Shown: piece after piece, positions 19,231 through 28,098 of the stretch | How positions within the stretch are numbered: position 1 is the stretch's first letter | Layout of the letters: each line of letters opens with the position of its first letter | NCBI GenBank assembly: GCA_027487835.1 | Contig: JAIYCU010000001.1 | Location: 1 to 64,000 of the forward strand | DNA length: 64,000 bases | Origin: Bacteroidota bacterium | GTDB taxonomy: Bacteria; Bacteroidota; Bacteroidia; UKL13-3 | Direction: 5' to 3' | Notes under the pieces: model-generated | Seen by the model: only the letters and a program-made list of their open reading frames with translations | The model's database searches: none | What the model was told of the DNA's origin: nothing | Position numbers and translations under genes: made by a program

Positions 19231-20187
19231 ATGAAAAAACTATTCTTGATTTTAATAATTGTATTCATGAACCTTTTTTCCTTTGCGCAAGGGACTGAAT
19301 TTTACAACCATAATAGTAAGTTTAAAAAGGGTTTTCAGCCGAAGACGGAATATAAAGTGGCAATTTCTTATGATTCAACTTTTTCAGTAAATGGCAAACT
19401 AAAATTGGCAGAGTATGATCAATTCAATTCATTAGGGAAATTGACCTATAGAAATACTCGCAATGGAAAGCAAGAAACTTATTATACCTATTTTAGAGAT
19501 AGCATTTATAAAACTGGCATTACGCTTTGGAAAGGAGATACAGCGGGCATTTGGATGTATGATTTTAATGAAAAGGGTAAAATTGTGAAATATGTTTGGG
19601 CCTATAAAAGCATTCACAAAACAAGGTGGAGCCAAACCACACAATATGACAATCAATCAAGAGCCATTAAATACGAAAATCGCAATCATAAGAATAAGCT
19701 AACAGGTTATATTGAAATGTCTTATAATGTTGGTGGCAACATTGCAGAGAGGAAATATTACAACTCAAAAGGCAAATTGAAAAGTGTGTACTCTTATGCA
19801 TGTGATTCAAAAGGAGAGCAATTGAAAAAAGTAAATAGCGTAAACTATTGCACTAGTAAAGGAAAACATTCTGACGGTCGTTTTTATGAAACCATCGAAA
19901 CCATTAGAAAAGGAAAAGCGTCAAGGCAAGTGTATACCTACAGTTCGGATAGTTTGCTGCTTTCCTATGAATATACAGACGTAAAGGGAAAGCCAAAAGG
20001 AAAGACTTTGTATTTTTATAATGAGCAACAACTTTGCTCAAAGTATGAGTTATATAATGGCAAAGGAAAAAGAACTTCCTACAATGAATATGTGTATAAT
20101 AGTCGCGGATATCGCTCAGAGCTAAAGCGATTTAAATCTAGTGGTAAGTTGGAGTTGGTACAAAAATCTAGTTATTTGTGGTATTAA
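19231..20187 (+). CDS. Secreted protein with repeated Tyr/Gly/Lys-rich strands, function unknown
   Basis: This 318-residue protein has a Sec signal peptide ending at SFAQG (about residue 20). The rest is a run of loosely repeated beta-strand units with patterns such as YN..GK...Y, seen about ten times (for example YNSKGKLKSVYSY and YNGKGKRTSYNEYVYNSRGY). This resembles YD/RHS-like or MORN-like strand repeats, but not strongly enough to name. No catalytic motif is seen. It stands alone between the groEL terminator and a serine hydrolase gene. Confidence 0.7.
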   Translation: MKKLFLILIIVFMNLFSFAQGTEFYNHNSKFKKGFQPKTEYKVAISYDSTFSVNGKLKLAEYDQFNSLGKLTYRNTRNGKQETYYTYFRDSIYKTGITLWKGDTAGIWMYDFNEKGKIVKYVWAYKSIHKTRWSQTTQYDNQSRAIKYENRNHKNKLTGYIEMSYNVGGNIAERKYYNSKGKLKSVYSYACDSKGEQLKKVNSVNYCTSKGKHSDGRFYETIETIRKGKASRQVYTYSSDSLLLSYEYTDVKGKPKGKTLYFYNEQQLCSKYELYNGKGKRTSYNEYVYNSRGYRSELKRFKSSGKLELVQKSSYLWY

Positions 20188-20249
20188 TCTTGTTTGCATT
20201 TTAGATTTCAGGTGGTATAATTGTTTGTACTTTGAATTTTTATTTTACC

Positions 20250-21410
20250 ATGATGAAAAAGATAATTTTATATTTTCTTACAACTCTCCTAGTAATTTGG
20301 TTGGGCTTAAATTTTACAGGAAATTCTCATATACCTCGAACCCTTTACATGACCGTTTTGCAGGGCAAAATGGGTCCAGATATTAACGAATTAAATGATT
20401 TTCCAGTCAGAAAAATAAGCAAACAAAAGGCGCAAGTTTGGCCACAATCAATCGCCTATAATCAATATAAACTAAAGGATAGTACACTTGGAAAATTAAA
20501 GTTGTTAGAAACAACTGCACTTGTTGCCATACACCAAGATAGCCTCCTTTTTGAATGGTATGATTTAACATATGATGCGAATACCTTAAGCAATAGTTTT
20601 TCTATGGCAAAAAGTTTTACCTCGGCCTTAGTGGGCATAGCATTAAAAGATGGTTTTATAAAAAGTTTAGATGAGCCAATTGGTAATTATGTGCCAGCCT
20701 ATGCTGTTTTTCCATATGATAAAATTACTATTCGACATGCATTAATGATGAGCAGTGGTTTAGATTTTAAAGAAGATTATGGAAGTGTTTTTTCATGGCC
20801 TGCAAAGGCGTATTATGGGAAAGATGTGAATGCTACAATCCTTAATCCAGCTAAGGTAAATGAGCCAGGCCAAGTGTATGCCTATAAAGGAGGCGATACG
20901 CAGTTGTTAGGTATGGTTTTGGAAAAGGCCACTGGCAAAAAGGTGGCTGATTATGCAGCTGAAAAGTTATGGGGTAAAATAGGGGCAGAGTCTGATGCTT
21001 TTTGGAGTTTGGATGTACCAGAAGGAATGGAAAAGGTAAGCTGTTGTTTTTATGCTACTGCACGCGATTTTGCAAGGTTTGGGAAATTGTATTTTAATTT
21101 TGGAAAATGGGGGAATGAACAAATTATTGATAGCAGCTATATTGCTCAGAGTTTACAACCTGGTGCTGCTATTACACATGCAGGTGCAACCAATACAGAA
21201 TACGGTTACCAATGGTGGTTATTAAATTACAAAGGAGAATCTGTTTTTTATGCCCGTGGGATCAGAGGACAATATATTTTTGTAGTTCCTTCGCAAGAAC
21301 TAATTTTGGTTAGGTTAGGACATAAGAGAGCTGAGAAAAAAGGGGATGAGTTGCCTTCAGATATATTTGATTATTTGGATGTAGCAAATCAATTAGCTGC
21401 TAGTCATTAA
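20250..21410 (+). CDS. Beta-lactamase-fold serine hydrolase (class C / EstB type)
   Basis: This 386-residue protein starts with a membrane segment or uncleaved signal (residues 4-22). It carries the SxxK nucleophile motif Ser118-Met-Ala-Lys121 (SFSMAKSFTS) and a Tyr-containing second motif in VYAYKGGD. The family covers class C beta-lactamases, DD-peptidases and esterases; substrate cannot be told. The ATG at 20250 is preferred over a TTG at 20232. It is probably periplasmic. The neighbours give no hint of function; the following gene is convergent and starts directly at the stop. Confidence 0.88.
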   Translation: MMKKIILYFLTTLLVIWLGLNFTGNSHIPRTLYMTVLQGKMGPDINELNDFPVRKISKQKAQVWPQSIAYNQYKLKDSTLGKLKLLETTALVAIHQDSLLFEWYDLTYDANTLSNSFSMAKSFTSALVGIALKDGFIKSLDEPIGNYVPAYAVFPYDKITIRHALMMSSGLDFKEDYGSVFSWPAKAYYGKDVNATILNPAKVNEPGQVYAYKGGDTQLLGMVLEKATGKKVADYAAEKLWGKIGAESDAFWSLDVPEGMEKVSCCFYATARDFARFGKLYFNFGKWGNEQIIDSSYIAQSLQPGAAITHAGATNTEYGYQWWLLNYKGESVFYARGIRGQYIFVVPSQELILVRLGHKRAEKKGDELPSDIFDYLDVANQLAASH

Positions 21411-21833
21411 TCAATCCCTCACATCAACTAAATATTCTATATTTTCTGGAGATGGACCTGTGATTTTTATTAAACCTTTCTTGCCCTTTCTTGTCACAAT
21501 AACTAGGCCGTCTTTATTGTTACCAATATAGTCATAAATTGGGTCAAGCAAGATTTCGCCTTGCTCATTGATTAAGCCTAATAAGCCCATTTTTTCTACC
21601 CTAGCAAATCCTTTTTCAAATGGGTAAATTTGATCAAATTCAGGCTTGATGACCTCTTCTCCTTGCATATCTATAAAACCCATTTTACCATTTCTAATAA
21701 CCTTGGCTCTACCATTTTTGAAAGGGTAAATTACGTCGTAGCCTTTTAAAACTTTGCCACCAACTCTTTTTTGAGCCGAAAGGTTTTCAACCCCCCAAAA
21801 AAGTAATATTGCTAATAAAAGTAAGATTCTCAT
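21411..21833 (-). CDS. Small secreted WG-repeat protein
   Basis: This 140-residue protein has a signal peptide ending near LSAQK (about residue 21) and three WG-type repeats, each with a K-G/M-x-G-x-I/L-x-x-x-G-E core: GKMGFIDMQGEEVIKPEFD, MGLLGLINEQGEILLDPIYD and KGKKGLIKI. WG repeats form small beta structures of unknown role in many Bacteroidota proteins. The repeats have Met/Leu in place of the usual Trp. The gene is convergent with the serine hydrolase, with no spacer. Confidence 0.8.
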   Translation of the reverse strand: MRILLLLAILLFWGVENLSAQKRVGGKVLKGYDVIYPFKNGRAKVIRNGKMGFIDMQGEEVIKPEFDQIYPFEKGFARVEKMGLLGLINEQGEILLDPIYDYIGNNKDGLVIVTRKGKKGLIKITGPSPENIEYLVDVRD

Positions 21834-21908
21834 TGAGTCCGCAAATTAATGGTTTTGATTGAATTTCAAATCGTGTAATACTTTAATGTAGATTTAATTC
21901 TAAAATTG

Positions 21909-21916
21909 CATATTCG
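21909..21916 (+). promoter_or_regulatory. -7 box variant (CATATTCG)
   Basis: This is the same octamer as at 7744-7751, here 16 nt before the ATG at 21933. Confidence 0.4.
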
Positions 21917-21932
21917 CACAAACATTTAACCT

Positions 21933-22481
21933 ATGGACAAATTTTCCAAGAAAAGCTCAAAGGCATTAATCATGCGAGGGCTGTTTTATTTAATTGCAGG
22001 GATAGTAGCATTTTTCTTAAATCTTGAACAGGGTGGGCAGGCAATTCCATTAATTAGTATTTTATGCATTTTATCTGGTGGTGCAATTATAATTTCTTCA
22101 TTAGGCCATAAAAAGAAAGAGCAAATATGGTATTACACACTTGCTTGGGGTTTAATAGAATTTACTTTTGGGGTTTATTTATCTGCTTTTGAACCCGACT
22201 ATGAATTTTTTCTTAACCTAGTTTCAATTTTAGCGATTCTTATTGCATTGTTTTCAATTGTATTCTCATTTAATGCTAAGAAAAAGCAAAATTATTTTTA
22301 TTTAGTAGCAATAATTAATGGCGCTTGGGGCTTTGCCTTAAGTAATTTTACTACTATGTTACTGCCTTTTATTGGTTTGTTTTTAATTGGATTTTTAATT
22401 ATAGATGGCCTTTTTGCAATTTATGGGGGTCTCCTTTATCAATCTGTGCAGGAGAAAATACACCGCAGAAAATCAGCTTAA
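21933..22481 (+). CDS. Small integral membrane protein, HdeD/DUF308-like
   Basis: This 182-residue protein has six predicted membrane spans in three hairpin-like pairs. The first, LIMRGLFYLIAGIVAFFL, resembles the start of HdeD/DUF308 proteins, which are linked to acid or envelope stress in other bacteria; the match is by pattern only. A basic tail (KIHRRKSA) ends the protein. It lies 34 bp before the AlkB-like gene and may be co-transcribed with it. Confidence 0.65.
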   Translation: MDKFSKKSSKALIMRGLFYLIAGIVAFFLNLEQGGQAIPLISILCILSGGAIIISSLGHKKKEQIWYYTLAWGLIEFTFGVYLSAFEPDYEFFLNLVSILAILIALFSIVFSFNAKKKQNYFYLVAIINGAWGFALSNFTTMLLPFIGLFLIGFLIIDGLFAIYGGLLYQSVQEKIHRRKSA

Positions 22482-22515
22482 TATTTTATTTGGTTCAAAC
22501 TGAAAACTAAAAAGA

Positions 22516-23529
22516 GTGAAAGCAAAAAATAGAAATATTTTGTATTTATTTAGTTTGTCACCTGCACTGATGTGCATAATTGGCAATTTAAACGGAACTT
22601 ATTACACAAGTTTAAACTTCATTTATTCCTTGGTATTTTTAGGAATTGTTGAATGGATTACAAAACCTATCAATTCAAATGAGGCCTCAGCTAAATCAGA
22701 TTGGATGCCTAAATTTATATTGTTTTTGCATATTCCTTTTCAATTAGTAAGCATTAGTACTTTTATTATTGGAATCAATTCTGGCATAATAAATGGTCCT
22801 TGGGTTTGGGTTGCCGCAATTAGCACTGGAATTAATTCAGGTTCTTCAGCTATTGTGGTCTCACATGAGTTTATACACCAAAAAAATAAAATTGAACAAT
22901 TTTTGGGTCGTTGGTTACTTTTTACAGCCGGTAATATGTATTTTTTTGTTGATCATTTAAAGGTACATCATAAATGGGTTGGTACGAGTAAAGACCATGC
23001 CACCGCTAGAAGGGGAGAAAATTTATATTATTTCTTTTTTAAATCTGTTTTTGGCCAGTGGAAAGGGGCAATACAGCTAGAAACACAAAGGTTGAAAAAA
23101 GAGGGAAAAGTCAATTTTTTGCTGAACCATTATGTTTATCGACAATTTATTTTACATGGAATTTTTGATTCACTATTAGTTTGGTATGGAGGCTTTTTTC
23201 TGCTAAATTTATGGGTCTTTCATTGCATTGTAGCTAATTTCTTACTAGAGTATGTTAATTATGTTCAGCATTATGGATTGAGCAGGCCCGAAAATACACG
23301 AGTTACTGAGCAACATAGCTGGGATTCTGATTGTTTTGTAAGCAGATTTCTTTTAGTTGATTTGAGTAGACATGCAGACCATCACTACTATGCAGCTAAA
23401 CCCTACCACACCTTAATAAATTACGATAAAAGTCCAAAAATGCCCAGCGGATATGCTGGATTATTTTTTATTGCGGCAATACCTCCTTTATGGTTTGCCA
23501 TGATAGATAAAAGAATTCCAGCGGTTTAA
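22516..23529 (+). CDS. AlkB-like membrane di-iron hydroxylase (alkane 1-monooxygenase family)
   Basis: This 337-residue membrane protein carries the histidine motifs of the AlkB family: HEFIHQ, DHLKVHHKWVG and LSRHADHHYYAAKPY, plus NYVQHYGL. These bind a di-iron site that hydroxylates alkyl chains using O2 and electrons from rubredoxin. About five membrane spans are visible. The start is GTG at 22516, with no earlier in-frame start in the spacer. No rubredoxin or reductase gene is adjacent, so the substrate could be an alkane, a fatty acid or another lipid. Its stop shares TTAA with the convergent CoA-transferase gene. Confidence 0.92.
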   Translation: MKAKNRNILYLFSLSPALMCIIGNLNGTYYTSLNFIYSLVFLGIVEWITKPINSNEASAKSDWMPKFILFLHIPFQLVSISTFIIGINSGIINGPWVWVAAISTGINSGSSAIVVSHEFIHQKNKIEQFLGRWLLFTAGNMYFFVDHLKVHHKWVGTSKDHATARRGENLYYFFFKSVFGQWKGAIQLETQRLKKEGKVNFLLNHYVYRQFILHGIFDSLLVWYGGFFLLNLWVFHCIVANFLLEYVNYVQHYGLSRPENTRVTEQHSWDSDCFVSRFLLVDLSRHADHHYYAAKPYHTLINYDKSPKMPSGYAGLFFIAAIPPLWFAMIDKRIPAV

Positions 23530-24182
23530 TCTAAAAGCATTTCTGGTGCGTTTTCATTTGCAATTAACCTTCCTTCGGTTTTACTTTTTATATACTCAAC
23601 ACTCACTCCCGGCGCTCTTTCTAATAATACAAAGCCCTCGGATGTAATGTCGAATACGCCCAATTCTGTTACTACTTTTTTGACACAGCCCAAACCTGTA
23701 ATAGGCAAACTACATTGTTTAAGGAGTTTAGATTCGCCTGCTTTATTTACATGTTGCATGGCTACGATAATATGCTTTGCTGAGGCTACCAAATCCATAG
23801 CTCCGCCCATGCCCTTAACCATTTTTCCTGGAATTTTCCAATTGGCTATATCTCCATTATCTGCTACTTCCATGGCACCCAATACGGTTAGGTCAACCCG
23901 GCCACTTCTTATCATTCCAAAACTCATTGCCGAGTCAAAAAAACTAGAGCCAATAGTAGTGGTTACCGTTTGTTTACCTGCATTAATTAAATCGGCATCT
24001 ACTTCTTCTTCATATGGAAAAGGTCCAATACCTAATAAGCCGTTTTCTGATTGCAGAATTACTTCTATTCCTTTGGGCACATAATTGGCCACTAAAGTTG
24101 GGATGCCTATGCCAAGATTTACATAGTAACCATCTTTAAGTTCTTGCGCTATTCTTTTGGCAATTCCGAATTTGTCTAACAT
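23526..24182 (-). CDS. scoB: 3-oxoacid CoA-transferase subunit B (SCOT type)
   Basis: This 218-residue protein matches the B subunit of succinyl-CoA:3-ketoacid CoA-transferase. It starts MLDKFGIAKRIAQELKDG, has the YVNLGIGIPTLVANY segment, and the catalytic Glu in LQSENGLLGIGP. It moves CoA between succinate and acetoacetate, as an A2B2 enzyme. I use the ATG at 24182; a longer frame to 24233 adds an unrelated N-terminus. The A subunit is not adjacent: the next gene upstream is a divergent response regulator, so scoA must lie elsewhere. Confidence 0.94.
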   Translation of the reverse strand: MLDKFGIAKRIAQELKDGYYVNLGIGIPTLVANYVPKGIEVILQSENGLLGIGPFPYEEEVDADLINAGKQTVTTTIGSSFFDSAMSFGMIRSGRVDLTVLGAMEVADNGDIANWKIPGKMVKGMGGAMDLVASAKHIIVAMQHVNKAGESKLLKQCSLPITGLGCVKKVVTELGVFDITSEGFVLLERAPGVSVEYIKSKTEGRLIANENAPEMLLD

Positions 24183-24326
24183 ATTTACGCCTATTGAGAA
24201 CGACAAATTTAATTTACATTGTCTATTAACCAAATCATAACATAATTTATGCTAAAATTTTTAGTATTTATTGGTATTTAAAGGAAAAAATATTGAATAT
24301 TGAAGCGAAATTTTTAGCCAATTTTT

Positions 24327-24689
24327 ATGAACAAAAGAGACCTACTCATCGTAGAAGATGATCAAATGAGTTTTGAATCATTAAAGAAAATTCTTGACAA
24401 TTTAGGTTATCAAAATTTAGTGCATGTAACTAATGGCATGGATGCCTTGAATGAAGTAAAGCACAAGGTATTTGATGTAGTTTTAATGGACATTGGCCTA
24501 GAAGGCAAATTGGACGGCATAGACACAAGCTCCTTAATGGAGGGAAAATCGCGGGTTATCTTCACCTCTGCACATCATAAAGATGGAGAAACGTTTAAAA
24601 GAATTGCAAAAGCAGGAAGCTATGGCTTCATCTCAAAGCCTTATACTTTGCAACAAGTTAAGGATGCATTAGAAAATGCCTTGGCCTAA
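24327..24689 (+). CDS. Single-domain response regulator (receiver only)
   Basis: This 120-residue protein is a bare receiver domain with Glu10-Asp11-Asp12, phospho-acceptor Asp55 (VLMDIGLEG), and Lys104 (FISKPYT). There is no output domain. Such proteins act by protein contact, as phosphate carriers in relays, or as sinks. It is 61 bp before a TPR histidine kinase, the likely partner. The segment LEGKLDGIDTS next to the Asp resembles receivers linked to light- or redox-sensing kinases in this phylum, but this is weak. Confidence 0.9.
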   Translation: MNKRDLLIVEDDQMSFESLKKILDNLGYQNLVHVTNGMDALNEVKHKVFDVVLMDIGLEGKLDGIDTSSLMEGKSRVIFTSAHHKDGETFKRIAKAGSYGFISKPYTLQQVKDALENALA

Positions 24690-24715
24690 AAAGTAAAGAA
24701 TCGTTTTTTTTTGCT

Positions 24716-24723
24716 TACATTTG
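24716..24723 (+). promoter_or_regulatory. -7 box (TACATTTG) before the TPR kinase
   Basis: Exact TAnnTTTG, 27 nt before the ATG at 24751. It overlaps a possible TTG start at 24721, which argues for the ATG as the real start. Confidence 0.5.
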
Positions 24724-24750
24724 CCTTATATATTTAGGTTAATAAGGCTG

Positions 24751-26919
24751 ATGAATAACCACTTTTTTTATTTTGTTAGGAATTTAAGTTTATTTCTGTT
24801 GTTTTTGTTTGGCGGGGATTTGTGTTCTCAAAATCAATCCATCCCCAAATTGCATAAACAATGGATTGGGCATTCAAAAAATGATACGGCTGCCGTTCAT
24901 ACTTTGAACGACTTAGCCTTTGAATATAGAAACAACTTTCCTGATAGTACCATTTATTTTGCCACCAAGGCGTTGGCTTTGTCTGTTGAGCTTAATTATA
25001 AATTAGGGCAAGCAAATGCCTATAAACAATTGGCAATAGGCAATTACTATAATTCTAATATTCAATCAGCTAAAATTTTTAATAAGAAAGCACTTGTATT
25101 GTTTAAAGAAGTACAAGATAAAAAAGGGGAGGCAGCTACTCTCAATAATTTGGGAATGATGCACCATAATGAAGGTAAATTTGATTTGGCCCTTCAAAAT
25201 TATTTCCAAAGTTTAAAGCTGCGCAAAGAGGTAAAGGATGTAAAAGGAATAGGTGACAGTCATAATAATATTGGCAATATTTATTCTGATAAAGGAAACT
25301 ACAAAGAAGCAATAGAAAGGTATTTCGAAGCACTTCAAATTAGAGAAAGTCTTGGAGACTCAATTAGCATCGCCAATAGCTATTCAAGTATTGCTGGTGT
25401 GTATTTTTTGCTTGGCAAGTATAATGATTCTGAAAAATATGCCAGGATCGCCATGACCATTCAAAAGTCAATTGGAGAAAAGGTTGGTTATATTCAAACC
25501 ACGATTGATTTAGGAGGCATTTATACTTACCGCAAGCAATATGACTCAGCATTATTTTATTTTGGAATTGCCTATCAAATTACCAAAGAAATTGGCGACC
25601 AAGCCGATGAGATTGTATGCTTGGGTAATTTTGGGGACCTTTATAATGAAATGGGAATGCCAGACAGCGCGCTGTATTATTATGAAACCTCAATTCCTAA
25701 ATGCAAGTTGTACAACGATGTGACTGGCTTAGCCTTATGCGAATTAGGAATTGGAAAAGCAAAGTTTCTTAAAGGAGATTGGCAGGGCAGCTTAAAACAT
25801 ACCCAAGCGGGCTATCAATTGGCATTAGGAACTCATAACAAGCCGCAAATTTATAAAGGGGCACAACACATGGCCCTTGTTTTTCAAAAGCTTAAGAAAT
25901 ACCAGGACGCAACCCAATATTTAAATATAAGCATACTTTATAAAGACAGTTTGCTTATCGAAGAAAATGCCCAAAGAACGTATGAATTGGAATACAATTA
26001 TTTATTAGAGAAAAAGCAAAACGAAATTATCATTTTAGAAAAGGATAATTCTATACAAGCTGCTAGGAGTAAGTTTCAATATGCAATTACCATCGGGCTA
26101 TTGGTAATTGTAATCTTTTTGGTGGTATTTGTTTATATCATTAATCGTTCTCGCGGCAATGAAATCAAAGCCAAAGAGTTGGTTACCATTCAAAAATTAG
26201 CCCTTGAAAAACAAGCCAAAAATTTAGATGAATTAAATACCTATAAGAATAAAATATTTTCAATTCTTTCACATGATATCCGCAATCCAATATCCTCATT
26301 AAATCAGGTGGTGGAGTTAATTAATGAAGATGTATTAACCATAGACGACTTAAAATTTATAAAAGATAGGCTTCATGGTCAGTTAAATTCAATAAATATT
26401 CTATTAGACAATGTGCTTAATTGGAGTAAAAGTCAGCTAGAAGGTGAACTAAAACCCAATCAACAAGAAGTAGACCTTTCTAGTTTTATGTTTCAATCCC
26501 TTAATTTGTTTGCGCAATTTATTGAACAAAAAAATTTACAAATCGAGAATAAAATTACACCTGGATTTAAAGTTTGGGTCGACCCAAATCACTTAGATGT
26601 TGCAATTAGAAATATTCTTTTTAATGCTATTAAATTCTCTTTCCAAAACGGAAAAATCACCTTAATGGCTCATATAGAGGGTAAAGAAGTTTTTGTTTCT
26701 ATTAAAGATGAGGGGAAAGGAATGGATAAGAAAGAACTTCAAACTTTGTTTTCTTTTAATAAGCAGCCTGGTGTTTTTGGAACCAAAGGGGAACGAGGCA
26801 CAGGGATTGGTTTAATTTTAACGAAGGAATTTGTAATTAAAAACGGTGGTAGAATTTTGGTTGAATCTGCCGAAAACAAAGGGTCTACCTTTATTTTAGT
26901 TTTCCCAGTAGTGGTTTAA
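24751..26919 (+). CDS. TPR-containing sensor histidine kinase
   Basis: This 722-residue protein (from the ATG at 24751) has a signal peptide (about 1-27), a long array of TPR repeats over about 35-420, one membrane span near 450, a coiled coil, HisKA with His508 (SILSHDIRNP), and HATPase_c with the N box, KDEGKGM and GTGIGL motifs. Repeats follow the pattern A..NN.G......G....A...Y. It lies just downstream of a receiver-only regulator and lacks a receiver of its own, so the two may make a short relay. It is the third TPR kinase in 20 kb. Confidence 0.92.
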   Translation: MNNHFFYFVRNLSLFLLFLFGGDLCSQNQSIPKLHKQWIGHSKNDTAAVHTLNDLAFEYRNNFPDSTIYFATKALALSVELNYKLGQANAYKQLAIGNYYNSNIQSAKIFNKKALVLFKEVQDKKGEAATLNNLGMMHHNEGKFDLALQNYFQSLKLRKEVKDVKGIGDSHNNIGNIYSDKGNYKEAIERYFEALQIRESLGDSISIANSYSSIAGVYFLLGKYNDSEKYARIAMTIQKSIGEKVGYIQTTIDLGGIYTYRKQYDSALFYFGIAYQITKEIGDQADEIVCLGNFGDLYNEMGMPDSALYYYETSIPKCKLYNDVTGLALCELGIGKAKFLKGDWQGSLKHTQAGYQLALGTHNKPQIYKGAQHMALVFQKLKKYQDATQYLNISILYKDSLLIEENAQRTYELEYNYLLEKKQNEIIILEKDNSIQAARSKFQYAITIGLLVIVIFLVVFVYIINRSRGNEIKAKELVTIQKLALEKQAKNLDELNTYKNKIFSILSHDIRNPISSLNQVVELINEDVLTIDDLKFIKDRLHGQLNSINILLDNVLNWSKSQLEGELKPNQQEVDLSSFMFQSLNLFAQFIEQKNLQIENKITPGFKVWVDPNHLDVAIRNILFNAIKFSFQNGKITLMAHIEGKEVFVSIKDEGKGMDKKELQTLFSFNKQPGVFGTKGERGTGIGLILTKEFVIKNGGRILVESAENKGSTFILVFPVVV

Positions 26920-26987
26920 TTTATCTTTTTTCGGTTTGAACCAACGCTAGCTGCATAAAATCACCTTTTTCCTTTCTTAAACTTTGT

Positions 26988-26995
26988 TAATTTCG
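26988..26995 (+). promoter_or_regulatory. -7 box variant (TAATTTCG) before mdh
   Basis: The same octamer as at 4976-4983, 36 nt before the malate dehydrogenase ATG. A GGTTTGAACC palindrome lies 46 bp upstream (26933-26942). Confidence 0.45.
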
Positions 26996-27031
26996 CTGCT
27001 CTATTTTAAGTAAATTATTAATTTTTATACC

Positions 27032-27973
27032 ATGACAAAAGTATCCGTTATTGGAGCAGGGGCTGTAGGCGCAACTACAGCAGATGTAATTGCCAGCAGA
27101 GAATTGGCAGATGAAGTTGTTTTATTAGATGTGAAAGAAGGTTTTGCCGAGGGTAAGGCCTTAGACATTTACCAAACAACCTCATTAAGAGGAATTAGAA
27201 CGCGAATTTCTGGCACTACCAACGATTACAGCAAAACAGCAGGGTCAGACGTGGTTGTAATTACATCTGGTATTCCTCGTAAACCAGGAATGACCCGTGA
27301 GGAGTTAATTGGAACCAATGCAAATATTGTTAAAAGTGTAGCTGAAAATGTACTTAAGCATTCGCCAAATGCAATTATTGTAGTTGTATCAAATCCAATG
27401 GATACCATGACATATCTAGCATTAAAATCTACGGGATTGCCTAAAAATAGAGTTATTGGTATGGGAGGGATTTTAGATAGTGCTCGCTTTAAAGGGTATT
27501 TAGGATTAGCCACCAATGCACTTACTACAGATGTACATGCAACTGTTATTGGCGGCCATGGTGATACCACAATGATCCCATTAACCCGTTTGGCTACTTT
27601 AAATGGGGTTCCTTTTGCCAATTTATTAAGTGCCGATAAATTAAAGGAAATTAGCGATGCTACCATGGTTGGTGGAGCCACCCTAACGAAACTATTAGGA
27701 ACTTCTGCTTGGTATGCACCAGGTGCTGCCTCGGCTATGTTGGTAGAAAGTATTGTGCGTGATCAAAAACGTATTCTTCCTAATTGTGTGTTTTTGGAGG
27801 GGGAATATGGACAAAAAGATATTTGCTTAGGTGTGCCAGTTGTAGTTGGCAAAAATGGTTGGGAAGCTATTGTGGATTACAAGTTAAATGAAGAAGAACA
27901 AGCAGCTTTTAATAAGAGCGCAGATGCTGTAAGGGCTATGAATGCTGTGTTAAGCGAAATTGGTGTTCTTTAA
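27032..27973 (+). CDS. mdh: Malate dehydrogenase (LDH-like class)
   Basis: This 313-residue enzyme has the NAD-binding start VSVIGAGAVGATTADVIA, the mobile loop ITSGIPRKPGMTREELI with the substrate-binding arginines, VVSNPMDTMTYLA, and the catalytic His in GGHGDTTMIP. It oxidises malate to oxaloacetate with NAD+ in the citric acid cycle. The RKPGMTR loop marks malate rather than lactate specificity. It is a single-gene unit, closed by a strong terminator. Confidence 0.98.
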   Translation: MTKVSVIGAGAVGATTADVIASRELADEVVLLDVKEGFAEGKALDIYQTTSLRGIRTRISGTTNDYSKTAGSDVVVITSGIPRKPGMTREELIGTNANIVKSVAENVLKHSPNAIIVVVSNPMDTMTYLALKSTGLPKNRVIGMGGILDSARFKGYLGLATNALTTDVHATVIGGHGDTTMIPLTRLATLNGVPFANLLSADKLKEISDATMVGGATLTKLLGTSAWYAPGAASAMLVESIVRDQKRILPNCVFLEGEYGQKDICLGVPVVVGKNGWEAIVDYKLNEEEQAAFNKSADAVRAMNAVLSEIGVL

Positions 27974-27991
27974 TAATAATTTTCAAAGGAC

Positions 27992-28017
27992 AAAAGGGGG
28001 CTTGCCCCCTTTTTTTA
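27992..28017 (+). terminator. Rho-independent terminator after mdh
   Basis: AAAAGGGGG-CTTG-CCCCCTTTTTTT is a perfect hairpin with a 4-base loop and T-tail, starting about 20 bp after the mdh stop. Confidence 0.93.
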
Positions 28018-28041
28018 TGTCAAATTTTTCAACCATTTCAT

Positions 28042-28049
28042 TATTTTCG
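28042..28049 (+). promoter_or_regulatory. -7 box variant (TATTTTCG) before gldA
   Basis: This fits TAnnTTYG between the mdh terminator and gldA, 49 nt before the ATG. It probably starts the gldA-gldF-gldG transcript. Confidence 0.4.
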
Positions 28050-28098
28050 CTGTCTTACCTATGTAATTGAACTTAAAATTTAGGTAGTCTTTTAAAAC

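Noticed and set aside
23526-24233. Longer CoA-transferase start at 24233
   Set aside because: The 17 extra residues do not match the family; the ATG at 24182 gives the usual N-terminus.
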